Source of the DNA: Streptomyces sp. PKU-EA00015
GTDB lineage: Bacteria; Actinomycetota; Actinomycetes; Streptomycetales; Streptomycetaceae
Reading direction: 5' to 3'
Assembly (NCBI RefSeq): GCF_013387495.1
Contig: NZ_JABZEE010000049.1
Coordinates: 62,001 to 126,000 of the forward strand
Length of the DNA stretch: 64,000 nt
Position 1 is the stretch's first letter. Each line of letters starts with the position of its first letter. Position numbers and translations under genes: made by a program. The notes below the pieces were generated by a model. That model was not told the origin of the DNA. It ran no database searches and saw nothing but the letters and a program-made list of their open reading frames with translations. This document shows, piece after piece, positions 1 through 7,805 of this stretch.

Positions 1-1428
1 GCCCGAGGCCACGTTCACCATCGCGTTCAGCAACGGCCAGTCCGCGATCGCGTCCGACCCGTCCAGCATCGCCTCCGTCTCCCGGTACGGAGAGGCGACC
101 GAACCGCAGTCCAGATGGTCACGGCCGATGGCCAGCGGCGCGGCCAGCTCGCCCGAGGCGACCATGTCGTTGAACCGCTCTCCGGCCTTTTCCCGCTCGC
201 CGTAGCCCAGCCAGCAGATCCGCGCCGGCAGGCCCTGGAAGTGGACACGCTCGCCCGCCATCTTGATCCAGCGCGCCAGCGACTCGTTCTCCGGGAAGAG
301 CTCGAGCATCGCCTTGTCGGTCTTGTGGATGTCCGAGGCCTCGCCCGAGAGCGCCGCCCAGCGGAACGGGCCCTTGCCCTCGCAGAACAGCGGCCGGATG
401 TAGGCGGGGACGAAGCCGGGGAAGGCGAACGCCCGGTCGTAGCCCGCGAGCTGGGCCTCGCCGCGGATCGAGTTGCCGTAGTCGAAGACCTCGGCGCCCG
501 CGTCCATGAAGCCGACCATGGCCTCCACGTGCCGGGCCATGGACTCACGGGCTCGGGTGGTGAACCCGGCCGGGTCCTTCGCCGCGTACGACTGCATGTC
601 GCCGAAGTCGACACCGACGGGGAGGTACGACAGGGGGTCGTGCGCGCTGGTCTGGTCGGTGACGATGTCGATGGGCGCGCTCTCGGCGAGCATGCGCGGA
701 AGGAGGTCCGCCGCGTTGCCCAGCAGGCCGATGGAGAGCGGGCGGCGCGCATCGCGGGCCCCGACCGCCAGCTGGAGGGCATGCTCCAGGGAGTCCGCCT
801 TCACGTCCAGGTAGCGGTGCTCGATACGGCGCTCGATCGCGCGGGGGTCGCAGTCGATGCAGATCGCCACGCCGTCGTTCATGGTGACGGCGAGCGGCTG
901 GGCGCCGCCCATGCCGCCCAGACCCGCCGTCAGCGTGATCGTCCCCGCCAGCGTCCCGCCGAACTTCTTCGCCGCCACCGCCGCGAACGTCTCGTACGTG
1001 CCCTGCAGAATGCCCTGCGTACCGATGTAGATCCACGACCCGGCCGTCATCTGCCCGTACATGGTCAGACCCAGCTGCTCCAGACGCCGGAACTCCTCCC
1101 AGTTCGCCCAGTCCCCCACCAGGTTCGAGTTCGCGATCAGCACCCGCGGCGCCCACTCGTGCGTCTGCATGACGCCGACCGGGCGGCCGGACTGGACGAG
1201 CATCGTCTCGTCCTGCTTGAGGGTCTTCAGCGTGCGCACCATCGCGTCGAAGGAGCGCCAGTCGCGGGCCGCCTTGCCGGTGCCGCCGTACACGACGAGC
1301 TTGTCCGGGTGCTCGGCCACCTCGGGGTCGAGGTTGTTCTGGAGCATCCGGAGTGCGGCTTCCTGCTGCCATCCCAGTGCGCTCAGCTCGCTGCCGCGCG
1401 GTGACCGTACGGGGCGGGGTCCTGACAT
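1..1428 (-). CDS. hutU: Urocanate hydratase, C-terminus off the window edge
   Basis: Urocanate hydratase (urocanase) adds water to urocanate to give imidazolone propionate, step two of cytoplasmic histidine degradation, using tightly bound NAD. About 476 codons are visible in an open frame that reaches base 1; the family is usually about 550 residues, so roughly the last 80 are outside. The ATG is at 1428-1426, preceded by a GAGGAGG ribosome site. Seen in the protein: an N-terminal [13 protein letters not shown] block, the NAD-binding GGMGGAQP motif, a Rossmann-like region with CIDCDP, and [11 protein letters not shown], whose Cys matches the catalytic cysteine of the family. It is divergent from the LysA-like gene, and its promoter is overlapped by an inverted repeat. 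Identification is secure. Confidence 0.97.
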   Translation of the reverse strand, partial: MSGPRPVRSPRGSELSALGWQQEAALRMLQNNLDPEVAEHPDKLVVYGGTGKAARDWRSFDAMVRTLKTLKQDETMLVQSGRPVGVMQTHEWAPRVLIANSNLVGDWANWEEFRRLEQLGLTMYGQMTAGSWIYIGTQGILQGTYETFAAVAAKKFGGTLAGTITLTAGLGGMGGAQPLAVTMNDGVAICIDCDPRAIERRIEHRYLDVKADSLEHALQLAVGARDARRPLSIGLLGNAADLLPRMLAESAPIDIVTDQTSAHDPLSYLPVGVDFGDMQSYAAKDPAGFTTRARESMARHVEAMVGFMDAGAEVFDYGNSIRGEAQLAGYDRAFAFPGFVPAYIRPLFCEGKGPFRWAALSGEASDIHKTDKAMLELFPENESLARWIKMAGERVHFQGLPARICWLGYGEREKAGERFNDMVASGELAAPLAIGRDHLDCGSVASPYRETEAMLDGSDAIADWPLLNAMVNVASG

Positions 1429-1460
1429 GGCGTTGCCTCCTCGCGAGGGTGTGTCGATTT

Positions 1461-1498
1461 TCTATTCACATACTTACCTTCTGAATAGATGTAGTCAA
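1461..1498 (-). promoter_or_regulatory. hutU promoter with overlapping inverted-repeat operator
   Basis: Read on the minus strand, TTGACT (1498-1493) is followed by a 17-base spacer and AAGTAT (1475-1470), a plausible housekeeping promoter. A perfect 8-bp inverted repeat, TCTATTCA (1461-1468) and TGAATAGA (1482-1489), places one arm in the spacer and the other just after the -10 box. Arm starts are 21 bp apart, two helical turns, as for a dimeric repressor. The regulator is not known from the sequence. Histidine degradation is normally substrate-induced, so repression at this site is the simplest reading. Confidence 0.6.
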
Positions 1499-1537
1499 CC
1501 GCTGCGGCGCGACCCGCCGGATGATTGGCTGGCGGAC

Positions 1538-2854
1538 ATGACTGTCGACCGCCGGGACCTGGCCGTACGAGCGGCCGTGGAACAGGGACTTCTCACCGAG
1601 GACCAGCCCGTCACCGCCCTCCTCGACGTGGCGGGTATCCGCTCCTCGGTGGCGGCGCTGCGGGCCGCCTTCGCCGCCGTCACCGACGCGCCGGTGCTGC
1701 ACGCCTTCGCCGTCAAGGCCGCCCCGCTGGTGCCGGTCCTCGCCCTCCTGCACGCCGAGGGCATCGGCGCGGAGGTCGCGAGCCCCGGCGAACTGGCGCT
1801 CGCGCGGGCCGCCGGCCTGCCCGCCGCTCTGACCGTGCTCGACTCCCCCGCCAAGACCGGCGCCGAGCTGCGCGAGGCCCTCGCCCTGGGGATCGCGGTC
1901 AACGCGGACAACTTCCAGGAACTGTGGCGTATCGACGCCCTGATGGCCGAGGGACCGAGCGCCTCGCCGCTGGGCCTGCGCGTCAATCCGCAGGTCGGCG
2001 GCGGCTCGATCGGGGCGCTGTCGACGGCCACCCCGACCTCCAAGTTCGGCTTCGCGCTCGCCGACGCGGGGGCCAGGGAAGCGGTCGTGCGCGCCTACGC
2101 GGAACGCCCCTGGCTGACCCGTCTGCACACCCACTCCGGTTCCCAGGGAATGCCGCTCGCGCGCATGGCTCAGGGCGTCCTCGCGGTCTACGAGCTCGCC
2201 GAGGAGATCAACGCGGCGGCCGGCCGGCGGCAGGTCGACACGATCGACATCGGCGGCGGCCTCCCGGTCAACTTCGCCTCCGACGAGCACACGCCGACCT
2301 TCGCCGCGTACGCCCGGCAGCTGAAGGAGCACGTGCCGGGCCTCTTCGACGGGCGCTACGGACTGGTCACCGAGTTCGGCCGCTCCCTCATCGCCAAGCA
2401 CGGCCTGGTCCTCGCCCGTGTCGAGTACGCGAAGTCCGCCGGCGGCCGTCCCATCGCCGTCACCCACGCCGGCGTCCAGGTCGCCACCCGCACCGTCTAC
2501 GACCCGGTGTCCTGGCCGCTGAGGATCGCCGCGTACGACGCCAAGGGCCTGCCCAAGCCGGGGCCGGACGTGGCGCAGGACGTCGCGGGACCGGCCTGCT
2601 TCGCCGGCGACCTGCTCGCCGAGAAGCGGGCCCTGCCGCTGCTGGAGCAGGGCGACGTGATCGCGGCGCTCGACACGGGCGCGTACTACTTCTCCAGCCA
2701 CTACGGCTACAACAGCCTGCCGAGGACGCCCGTGCACGGCTTCACCACCGCACCGGACGGCGGGGTGCGGTTCGTCACCGTCCGGGAGGCCCAGAGCATG
2801 GAGGCGATCGTCGCGGAGTCCGGAGGAGCTCAGCGGGACGCCCTGCTCGGCTGA
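1538..2854 (+). CDS. LysA-like PLP-dependent decarboxylase (fold type III)
   Basis: A 438-residue alanine-racemase-fold decarboxylase, closest to diaminopimelate decarboxylase. The PLP lysine is in HAFAVKA (K60). The glycine-rich phosphate loop is IDIGGGLPVNF, and the C-terminal barrel holds EFGRSL and ALDTGAYYFSSHYGYN. The substrate-binding CES motif that marks true diaminopimelate decarboxylases is replaced by CFA (GPACFAGD), so the substrate may differ. ATG at 1538 is chosen because upstream codons overlap the hutU promoter; no strong ribosome site is visible. It is not next to other lysine genes. It could be a diaminopimelate, ornithine or other amino-acid decarboxylase, or part of a small-molecule pathway. 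Family assignment is firm, reaction uncertain. Confidence 0.85.
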   Translation: MTVDRRDLAVRAAVEQGLLTEDQPVTALLDVAGIRSSVAALRAAFAAVTDAPVLHAFAVKAAPLVPVLALLHAEGIGAEVASPGELALARAAGLPAALTVLDSPAKTGAELREALALGIAVNADNFQELWRIDALMAEGPSASPLGLRVNPQVGGGSIGALSTATPTSKFGFALADAGAREAVVRAYAERPWLTRLHTHSGSQGMPLARMAQGVLAVYELAEEINAAAGRRQVDTIDIGGGLPVNFASDEHTPTFAAYARQLKEHVPGLFDGRYGLVTEFGRSLIAKHGLVLARVEYAKSAGGRPIAVTHAGVQVATRTVYDPVSWPLRIAAYDAKGLPKPGPDVAQDVAGPACFAGDLLAEKRALPLLEQGDVIAALDTGAYYFSSHYGYNSLPRTPVHGFTTAPDGGVRFVTVREAQSMEAIVAESGGAQRDALLG

Positions 2855-2933
2855 GCCCCGCCGCCCGGCCCTGCTCGGCCGACGCGCCCGTGGCGCGAAG
2901 GCGAGCGCCGGACACCGGTGGTTCCATGGACCC

Positions 2934-3398
2934 ATGGCTACCAGCACTGTCGTCGTCGAGCGCCTGATCCTCGCGGCGCCCGGAGCCGTGTGGCAGGCCC
3001 TGACCGACATCCAGGGCTGGGAGCGCATCCTCGGCGGCGTGGAGCGGATCGAGGTGCTCTCGTCCGGCGGTTTCGGCGTGGGCACCCGGTGGCGCGAGAC
3101 CCGGCGGATGCTCGGCAAACAGGCCACGGAGGAGATGTACGTGACGGCCTGCGAGCCGCCCGAGCGCTATGTCGTGGAGGCGGACTCGCAAGGCACCCAC
3201 TACGTCTCGGAGTTCAGGCTGCTGCCGGCGGGCCAGGACGCGACGACGGTCCGCATGACCTTCGGTGCCAAGCCGCCCGGCGGCTTCACAGGCCTGCTCG
3301 CGAAGGTCCTCGGCGGGCTCGGTGCCAGAGCGGTGCGCAACGCGGTCACCAGGGACCTGGACGACGTCGCCGCCGCTGTCGAGCGCCGGGGCGACTGA
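2934..3398 (+). CDS. SRPBCC / polyketide-cyclase-like protein
   Basis: A 154-residue protein of the START-like SRPBCC superfamily, which binds hydrophobic ligands in a deep cavity. It shows the typical layout: an N-terminal beta strand (STVVVERLILA), the helix-grip segment with VWQALTDIQGWERIL, curved strands, and a long C-terminal helix (FTGLLAKVLGG to DLDDVAAAVERR). No signal peptide or membrane segment is present, so it is cytoplasmic. It follows the LysA-like gene by 79 bases and precedes an APC permease, but the gaps do not prove an operon. The ligand cannot be told from sequence. Confidence 0.85.
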   Translation: MATSTVVVERLILAAPGAVWQALTDIQGWERILGGVERIEVLSSGGFGVGTRWRETRRMLGKQATEEMYVTACEPPERYVVEADSQGTHYVSEFRLLPAGQDATTVRMTFGAKPPGGFTGLLAKVLGGLGARAVRNAVTRDLDDVAAAVERRGD

Positions 3399-3501
3399 CC
3401 GGACACCCGCGTCCCCCGGTCCGCCGCACGGGTAGCGGCACGCATCACGCACAGCACGCAGGGGCAGAAACCTTCCCATCCGACTCCGGGAGAGGTGTTC
3501 C

Positions 3502-4875
3502 ATGGCCACATCCGCAGCGTCCGAGGCACCAGCGGCACAGGGCGGGCTCAAACGGGTGATCGGGCCCAGGCTGCTGATCCTCTTCGTGATCGGCGACATC
3601 CTCGGCACGGGCATCTACGCCACCACCGGCGCAGTGGCGGGCAAGGTCGGCGGGGCACTGTGGCTGCCGTTCGCGATCGGCTTCGTGGTCGCCATCCTGA
3701 CGGCAGCGTCGTACGTCGAACTGGTCGGCAAGTACCCGAAGGCCGCCGGGGCGGCGCTGTACACCCAGAAGGCCTTCAAGGTCCCCTTCCTGACCTTCAT
3801 CATCGGGTTCATGGTGATGTGCTCCGGCCTGTCCTCGGCGAGCGCGGCCGCCCGTGCGTTCGGCGGGGACTACTTCCAGGAGTTCACCGACGCCGTCCCG
3901 TCGACGCTCATCTCGATCGTCTTCATCCTCGCCCTCGCCGGACTGGCGCTGCGGGGCGTGTCGGAGTCCGTGAAGACCAATATGGTGCTGACCGTCGTCG
4001 AACTCACCGGTCTCGTGGTGATCCTGGGCATCGGCGCCTGGGCGGTGGTGACCGGCGACGGGGAGCCGTCCCGGCTGGGTGAGTTCGAGGCGTCCGGCAC
4101 CGGGTACGCGCTGATCACGAGCGTCCTCGGGGCGACGGCGCTGGGCTTCTTCGCGTTCGTCGGATTCGAGGACTCGGTCAACATGGCCGAGGAGACCCGT
4201 GATCCGGTCCGCACGTTCCCCCGCGCGATCTTCACCGGTGTCGCCGTCACCGGCACCATCTACGTGCTCGTCGCGCTGGTGTCCTCGCTGCTCGTCGACT
4301 ACCGCACGCTGGAGAAGTCGAGCGGCCCGCTGCTGGAGGTGGTCAAGGCGGGAGGCGTCGCCTTCCCGCCGAAACTCTTCGCGCTGATCGCCTTGTTCGC
4401 GGTCACCAACTCGGCCCTGATCAACATCATGATGGCCTCCCGGCTCTGCTACGGGCTGGCCAACGAGAAGGTGCTGCCGCGCGGCATGGGAAAGGTCCTC
4501 CGCAGGCGCCGCACCCCCGTCACCGGCATCGTGTTCGTGGCGCTGCTGGCCATCGGGCTGGTGTCGACGGGCGAGATCGCCGGGCTCGGCGACACCACCG
4601 CGTTCCTGCTGCTGTGCGTCTTCACCGTGGTCAACGTGGCCGTCCTGGTGCTGCGCAAGGACCGCGTGGAGCACCGGCACTTCCGTACGCCGACGATCCT
4701 GCCGGTCATCGGCGCCACCACCGCGCTGATCCTCGCCAGCCCGCTGGCCGACCGGGCGGCGGACGTCTACATCAGGGCCGGTGTGCTGGTCGGCATCGGC
4801 ATCGTGCTGTGGGGCGTCAACAAACTGGTGATGAAGCTGCGCCACGAGGAGGTGGCAGGCACCGGCAACGGATAG
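3502..4875 (+). CDS. APC superfamily amino acid permease
   Basis: A 457-residue integral membrane protein with about twelve hydrophobic segments. It begins with the APC signature region LLILFVIGDILGTGIYATTG, whose helix 1 holds the GTGIY substrate-binding break. SVNMAEETRDPVRTFPRAI is the conserved cytoplasmic loop of amino acid/polyamine/organocation carriers. It should import an amino acid or amine by proton symport. ATG at 3502 follows a GGGAGAGG ribosome site. Neighbours (hutU, a LysA-like decarboxylase) suggest amino acid use, but substrate specificity cannot be read from the sequence. Confidence 0.92.
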   Translation: MATSAASEAPAAQGGLKRVIGPRLLILFVIGDILGTGIYATTGAVAGKVGGALWLPFAIGFVVAILTAASYVELVGKYPKAAGAALYTQKAFKVPFLTFIIGFMVMCSGLSSASAAARAFGGDYFQEFTDAVPSTLISIVFILALAGLALRGVSESVKTNMVLTVVELTGLVVILGIGAWAVVTGDGEPSRLGEFEASGTGYALITSVLGATALGFFAFVGFEDSVNMAEETRDPVRTFPRAIFTGVAVTGTIYVLVALVSSLLVDYRTLEKSSGPLLEVVKAGGVAFPPKLFALIALFAVTNSALINIMMASRLCYGLANEKVLPRGMGKVLRRRRTPVTGIVFVALLAIGLVSTGEIAGLGDTTAFLLLCVFTVVNVAVLVLRKDRVEHRHFRTPTILPVIGATTALILASPLADRAADVYIRAGVLVGIGIVLWGVNKLVMKLRHEEVAGTGNG

Positions 4876-5020
4876 GGCTCCCGGCCGGGCGGACTCTACC
4901 GGGCGCGCGCATGTTCCGATGGAAAATGCCAGAACTCACCCGAACGGGCGCCACGTTGCGTAACCTCTCCGTCACTGCCGCGCCGGTGCGCGGCACACCG
5001 AGGCGGGGAGGGGAGTCCGC

Positions 5021-5422
5021 GTGCCCGGAATCGACGAGTGTCTGCTGCAAGCCATGGTGGTGCCCGGGGCCCGGGGAGCCTCCATCGTGGACTGGACCAG
5101 CGGCCTCGCCCTCGGCACCGTCGGGGAGACCCCAGGCGGCGACCACGAGGCCACCGCGGCCGAGACGGCCGAACTGGCCAGGATGGCCGCCGAGTACCCG
5201 TCCTTCGCAACCGACGAGACCCCGGCACCCGACGGCGCCAAGGGGTTACCCGTCGAGGACCTCATCGTCACCACCCGCACCGGATACCACGTGATGCGGT
5301 TCGTGGAGACCACGTTCGACAGCAGTGTGTTCCTGCATCTGTGGCTCGACCGGGACACCGGCAATCTGGCGCTCGCCCGGCTGCGCCTCGCGGACCTCGC
5401 AGAGCGGCTGGTCCTCGGATGA
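5021..5422 (+). CDS. Roadblock/LC7 protein 1, with TTA codon
   Basis: A 133-residue cytoplasmic protein with a Roadblock/LC7 fold, the family that acts as regulator or scaffold for small Ras-like GTPases. The core GASIVDWTSGLALGTVG is nearly the same as GAALVDYTSGMALGTIG in the fourth gene of the cluster. The C-terminal half (EDLIVTTRTGYHVMRF, then FLHLWLDRDTGNLALARLRL) also aligns with it, so the two are paralogues; this copy has an insertion of about 20 residues between the halves. GTG start at 5021 after a GGGGAGGGGAG ribosome site. Codon 76 is TTA (5246-5248), read in Streptomyces only by the bldA tRNA. It overlaps the next gene by ATGA. Confidence 0.85.
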   Translation: MPGIDECLLQAMVVPGARGASIVDWTSGLALGTVGETPGGDHEATAAETAELARMAAEYPSFATDETPAPDGAKGLPVEDLIVTTRTGYHVMRFVETTFDSSVFLHLWLDRDTGNLALARLRLADLAERLVLG

Positions 5423-6192
5423 CCGCAGCGGCCACGACCGTCTCCCCCATGCTCGTGCGGCTGGCCGAGGAGCGCGCCACCGGCGTCCTGGTCCGTGACC
5501 ACGGGGCCCTCTACCTCGCCGACGGCCAGGTGGTGCACGCCGAGAGCCCGGCAGCACCCGGCCTCGACGTGCTGCTGACCGCCGGCGGCCAACTGGCACC
5601 CGAAGGCTGGCAGGAGGCGGTGGCCAGGGCCGGCGCACGCCGCGAAGTGGCACGCTTCCTCGTCGACAGCGGCCAGGTCACCGGCGGCGCACTGGAGATC
5701 TGCCATCTCGGTGCCCTCCACGACGCCGCCTTCTTCGCCCTGGCCCCCGGCAGCGGACCGACCCGCTTCCGCTACGGCGTCGCGCACTGGATCGGCACCG
5801 TGCGCCCCGTGCCCGCTGCGGCCGTCGTCCGGGAGGCGCGCCGGCGGCGCGGGCTGCTCGACTCCGTGTGGCCGCACCCCGAGGTGGACACCGCACCGCT
5901 GCGCCGCCGTCCGCCGGGCCACGGCGCCACGGCCACCCGCAGACAGCGGGCGCTGCTGGAGCTCGCCGACGGTGTGCGCACCCCGCCGGCGATCGCCCGG
6001 GCCGTCGGCCGTCCCGCATTCAACACCCTGATCGAGGTACGGCGGATGGCCGCCGCGGGGCTCGTCGAGACACCGTCGGAGCCCGCCGCGCCCGCCCCCG
6101 CCTCGCTGCCCGACTGGGTCGCCGGATTCCCCGCCGACCCGGACATCGCCCTGTTACGCCGGCTCCGCGACGCTCTGGAGGCAAGCCTGTGA
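5419..6192 (+). CDS. PATAN/DUF4388-like protein with winged-helix C-terminus, TTA codon
   Basis: A 257-residue soluble protein whose start overlaps the stop of Roadblock protein 1, implying translational coupling. The N-terminal part (residues 10-110: LAEERATGVLVRDHGALYLADGQVVHAES, shortened here) resembles the PATAN/DUF4388 domain found in bacterial signalling proteins with GTPases and receiver domains. Residues about 175-225 (LLELADGVRTPPAIARAVGR, then EVRRMAAAGLVE) read as a winged helix. It could be a transcriptional effector or a protein-binding adaptor. Codon 246 is TTA (6154-6156). No GTPase, kinase or receiver gene lies beside it, unlike the Streptomyces conservons. Domain naming is by pattern, so moderately sure. 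Confidence 0.65.
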   Translation: MTAAATTVSPMLVRLAEERATGVLVRDHGALYLADGQVVHAESPAAPGLDVLLTAGGQLAPEGWQEAVARAGARREVARFLVDSGQVTGGALEICHLGALHDAAFFALAPGSGPTRFRYGVAHWIGTVRPVPAAAVVREARRRRGLLDSVWPHPEVDTAPLRRRPPGHGATATRRQRALLELADGVRTPPAIARAVGRPAFNTLIEVRRMAAAGLVETPSEPAAPAPASLPDWVAGFPADPDIALLRRLRDALEASL

Positions 6193-6271
6193 CCCACCGC
6201 ACGACCCACCGGGCCCTGCGCACACCGTCATGAGGCGTGCTTTGAGGCTGCGCGCCGAGAGGAGACAGCTC

Positions 6272-6658
6272 ATGACGGCCGAGACCGAGGTGCTCGGTGA
6301 ACTCAGAAGACTGCGCGCCCGTGTGCCGCAGCTGACCGGTGTGCTCGCCGCGAGCGTCGACGGCCTGGTGCTGGCGACGGACACCCCGGACGCGGAGGGC
6401 GTCGCAGCGCTCACCGCCGCCGCGCTCGGGGTCGCGCTGCGGCTGACCGAGGCGACCGGACAGGGCGGCTTCAAGGAACTGCTCGTACGGGGCGAGGCGG
6501 GCTACATCGCCACCTATGCGGCCGGCTCGTCGGCCGTGCTCACCGTACTGGCCGAGCCGCGCATCAACGTGGGCCGGCTCCATCTCGAGGCCCGCCGGGC
6601 CTGTGTCCGTGTCGGGGCGCTGGTGGACGCCGCCCTCGAACGACCGCAGGAGGCCTGA
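6272..6658 (+). CDS. Roadblock/LC7 protein 2
   Basis: A 128-residue Roadblock/LC7 protein of the actinobacterial type: LRARVPQLTGVLAASVDGLVLATDTPD, shortened here, then an alternating helix/strand segment ending GSSAVLTVLAEPRINVGRLHLEARR. This pattern is close to CvnB-like proteins, which bind a Ras-like GTPase (CvnD). ATG at 6272 is chosen because GAGAGGAGAC lies just upstream; an in-frame ATG at 6230 lacks such a site. It sits third in the cluster, 79 bases after the winged-helix gene. No CvnA-, CvnC- or CvnD-like neighbour is present. Confidence 0.85.
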   Translation: MTAETEVLGELRRLRARVPQLTGVLAASVDGLVLATDTPDAEGVAALTAAALGVALRLTEATGQGGFKELLVRGEAGYIATYAAGSSAVLTVLAEPRINVGRLHLEARRACVRVGALVDAALERPQEA

Positions 6659-6769
6659 CACATGCCCGCCGCCCCCGCAGACCCACCCGCACGAAACCGC
6701 ACCGGAACGACCCGCAACACAACCACCGCAAGAACGACAGCCAACCGACGGAAGGAACGTGCGCCTGCC

Positions 6770-7141
6770 ATGGCCAACACCGAGACCGCGCTCAAGGAAG
6801 CCACCACCATCGAAGGTGCCATCGGCGCCGCGCTCGTCGACTACACCAGCGGCATGGCGCTGGGCACCATCGGCGGCGGCAAGGACCTCGACCTCACGGT
6901 CGCCGCCGCCGGGAACACCGACGTGGTCCGCGCCAAGGTCCGCACCATGGAGCACCTGGGCCTCAAGGACGAGATCGAGGACATCCTGATCACCCTCGGC
7001 TCGCAGTACCACCTGATCCGCCTGATGAAGGGCCGCGGCTCCAACGGCCTGTTCCTGTACCTGGCCTTGGACAAGGAGCGCGCGAACCTGGCGATGGCCC
7101 GACACCAGTTGAAGAGGATCGAGGCCGAGCTGGAGGTCTGA
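6770..7141 (+). CDS. Roadblock/LC7 protein 3
   Basis: A 123-residue Roadblock/LC7-like protein, last in the cluster and the better-preserved paralogue of the first gene. It has ATTIEGAIGAALVDYTSG at the N-terminus, a helix around VVRAKVRTMEHLGLKDEIED, strands ILITLGSQYHLIRLM and LFLYLALDKERANLAMAR. ATG at 6770 has GAAGGAA 12 bases upstream; an in-frame ATG at 6662 would add a low-complexity Pro/Thr/Arg head and is less likely. The gene ends 12 bases from the convergent membrane-protein gene. Partner GTPase unknown. Confidence 0.82.
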   Translation: MANTETALKEATTIEGAIGAALVDYTSGMALGTIGGGKDLDLTVAAAGNTDVVRAKVRTMEHLGLKDEIEDILITLGSQYHLIRLMKGRGSNGLFLYLALDKERANLAMARHQLKRIEAELEV

Positions 7142-7153
7142 CCCCGGCCCCGC

Positions 7154-7717
7154 TCAGCTCCGGCGCCGCGCCCCTCCGGGCGCGGCGTCACCGGCGGCGA
7201 TCCCGGTCGTACAAAAGCCCTTGACGGGCTTGCCGACCGCTCCCCCGGCCAGCCAGTCCGTACGCATCCACAGCAGCGTCTCCTCCGTGCGCTCGCGCCG
7301 GCCCAGCCACACGGCCTTGAGCCACAGGCCCGCTCCCGCGCCGGCGAGCAACGCCCCTCCCGCAGCCGGCAGCACGAGCGAGCTCGCGACGGCGGCGAGG
7401 AAGGCGAGCAGCAGCCACCAGCGGCGCGACCGGCGCACCACCTTCATCGTCACCCGGCGGTCCTGGAGCACGTCGTGCCGTCCGGCACGGGTCGCGCAGT
7501 CCGCGAGACGCGTGTACCGACGGCGCCGCACGAGAGCGACCGCGGCAGCGGTGACAAGGAACAGTACGGCCCCCGCCGGCACCCCGATGCGACGTCCGGT
7601 GAGCCCCGGCAGCAGCAGCCCGGTCCCGGCGGCGAGGACGCCGAGCCACCACAGGGGCGCCGCGCCCGCCCGTACCGTCACCGCCACCCGCGCCAACGAC
7701 TGCGCTCCGCGCCCCAC
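7154..7717 (-). CDS. Small four-segment membrane protein, unknown function
   Basis: A 187-residue membrane protein with two pairs of hydrophobic helices (about residues 15-55 and 85-125) separated by a basic loop (VRRRRYTRLADCATRAGRH). It ends in a soluble tail with LLWMRTDWLAGG. No family recognised. The GTG at 7717 is preferred because GGAAGGGAA lies just upstream; longer versions would run into the RpiR gene. It is the same strand as the RpiR regulator and begins about 90 bases after its stop. It converges with the Roadblock cluster. Confidence 0.7.
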   Translation of the reverse strand: MGRGAQSLARVAVTVRAGAAPLWWLGVLAAGTGLLLPGLTGRRIGVPAGAVLFLVTAAAVALVRRRRYTRLADCATRAGRHDVLQDRRVTMKVVRRSRRWWLLLAFLAAVASSLVLPAAGGALLAGAGAGLWLKAVWLGRRERTEETLLWMRTDWLAGGAVGKPVKGFCTTGIAAGDAAPGGARRRS

Positions 7718-7805
7718 TGCCCGTTCCCTTCCGCCGAGTTCCGTTGCCGCGGGAGGGTAGCGGCCGTTTCTGAGCGGTGCATGAGAATCGCGAAGGGGCG
7801 CCTGC

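Noticed and set aside
1538-2854. Firm naming as lysA
   Set aside because: The CES substrate motif is missing and there is no lysine-pathway context.
5021-7141. Reading the Roadblock cluster as a conservon (cvn)
   Set aside because: No histidine-kinase-like CvnA, DUF742 CvnC or GTPase CvnD is present on either side.
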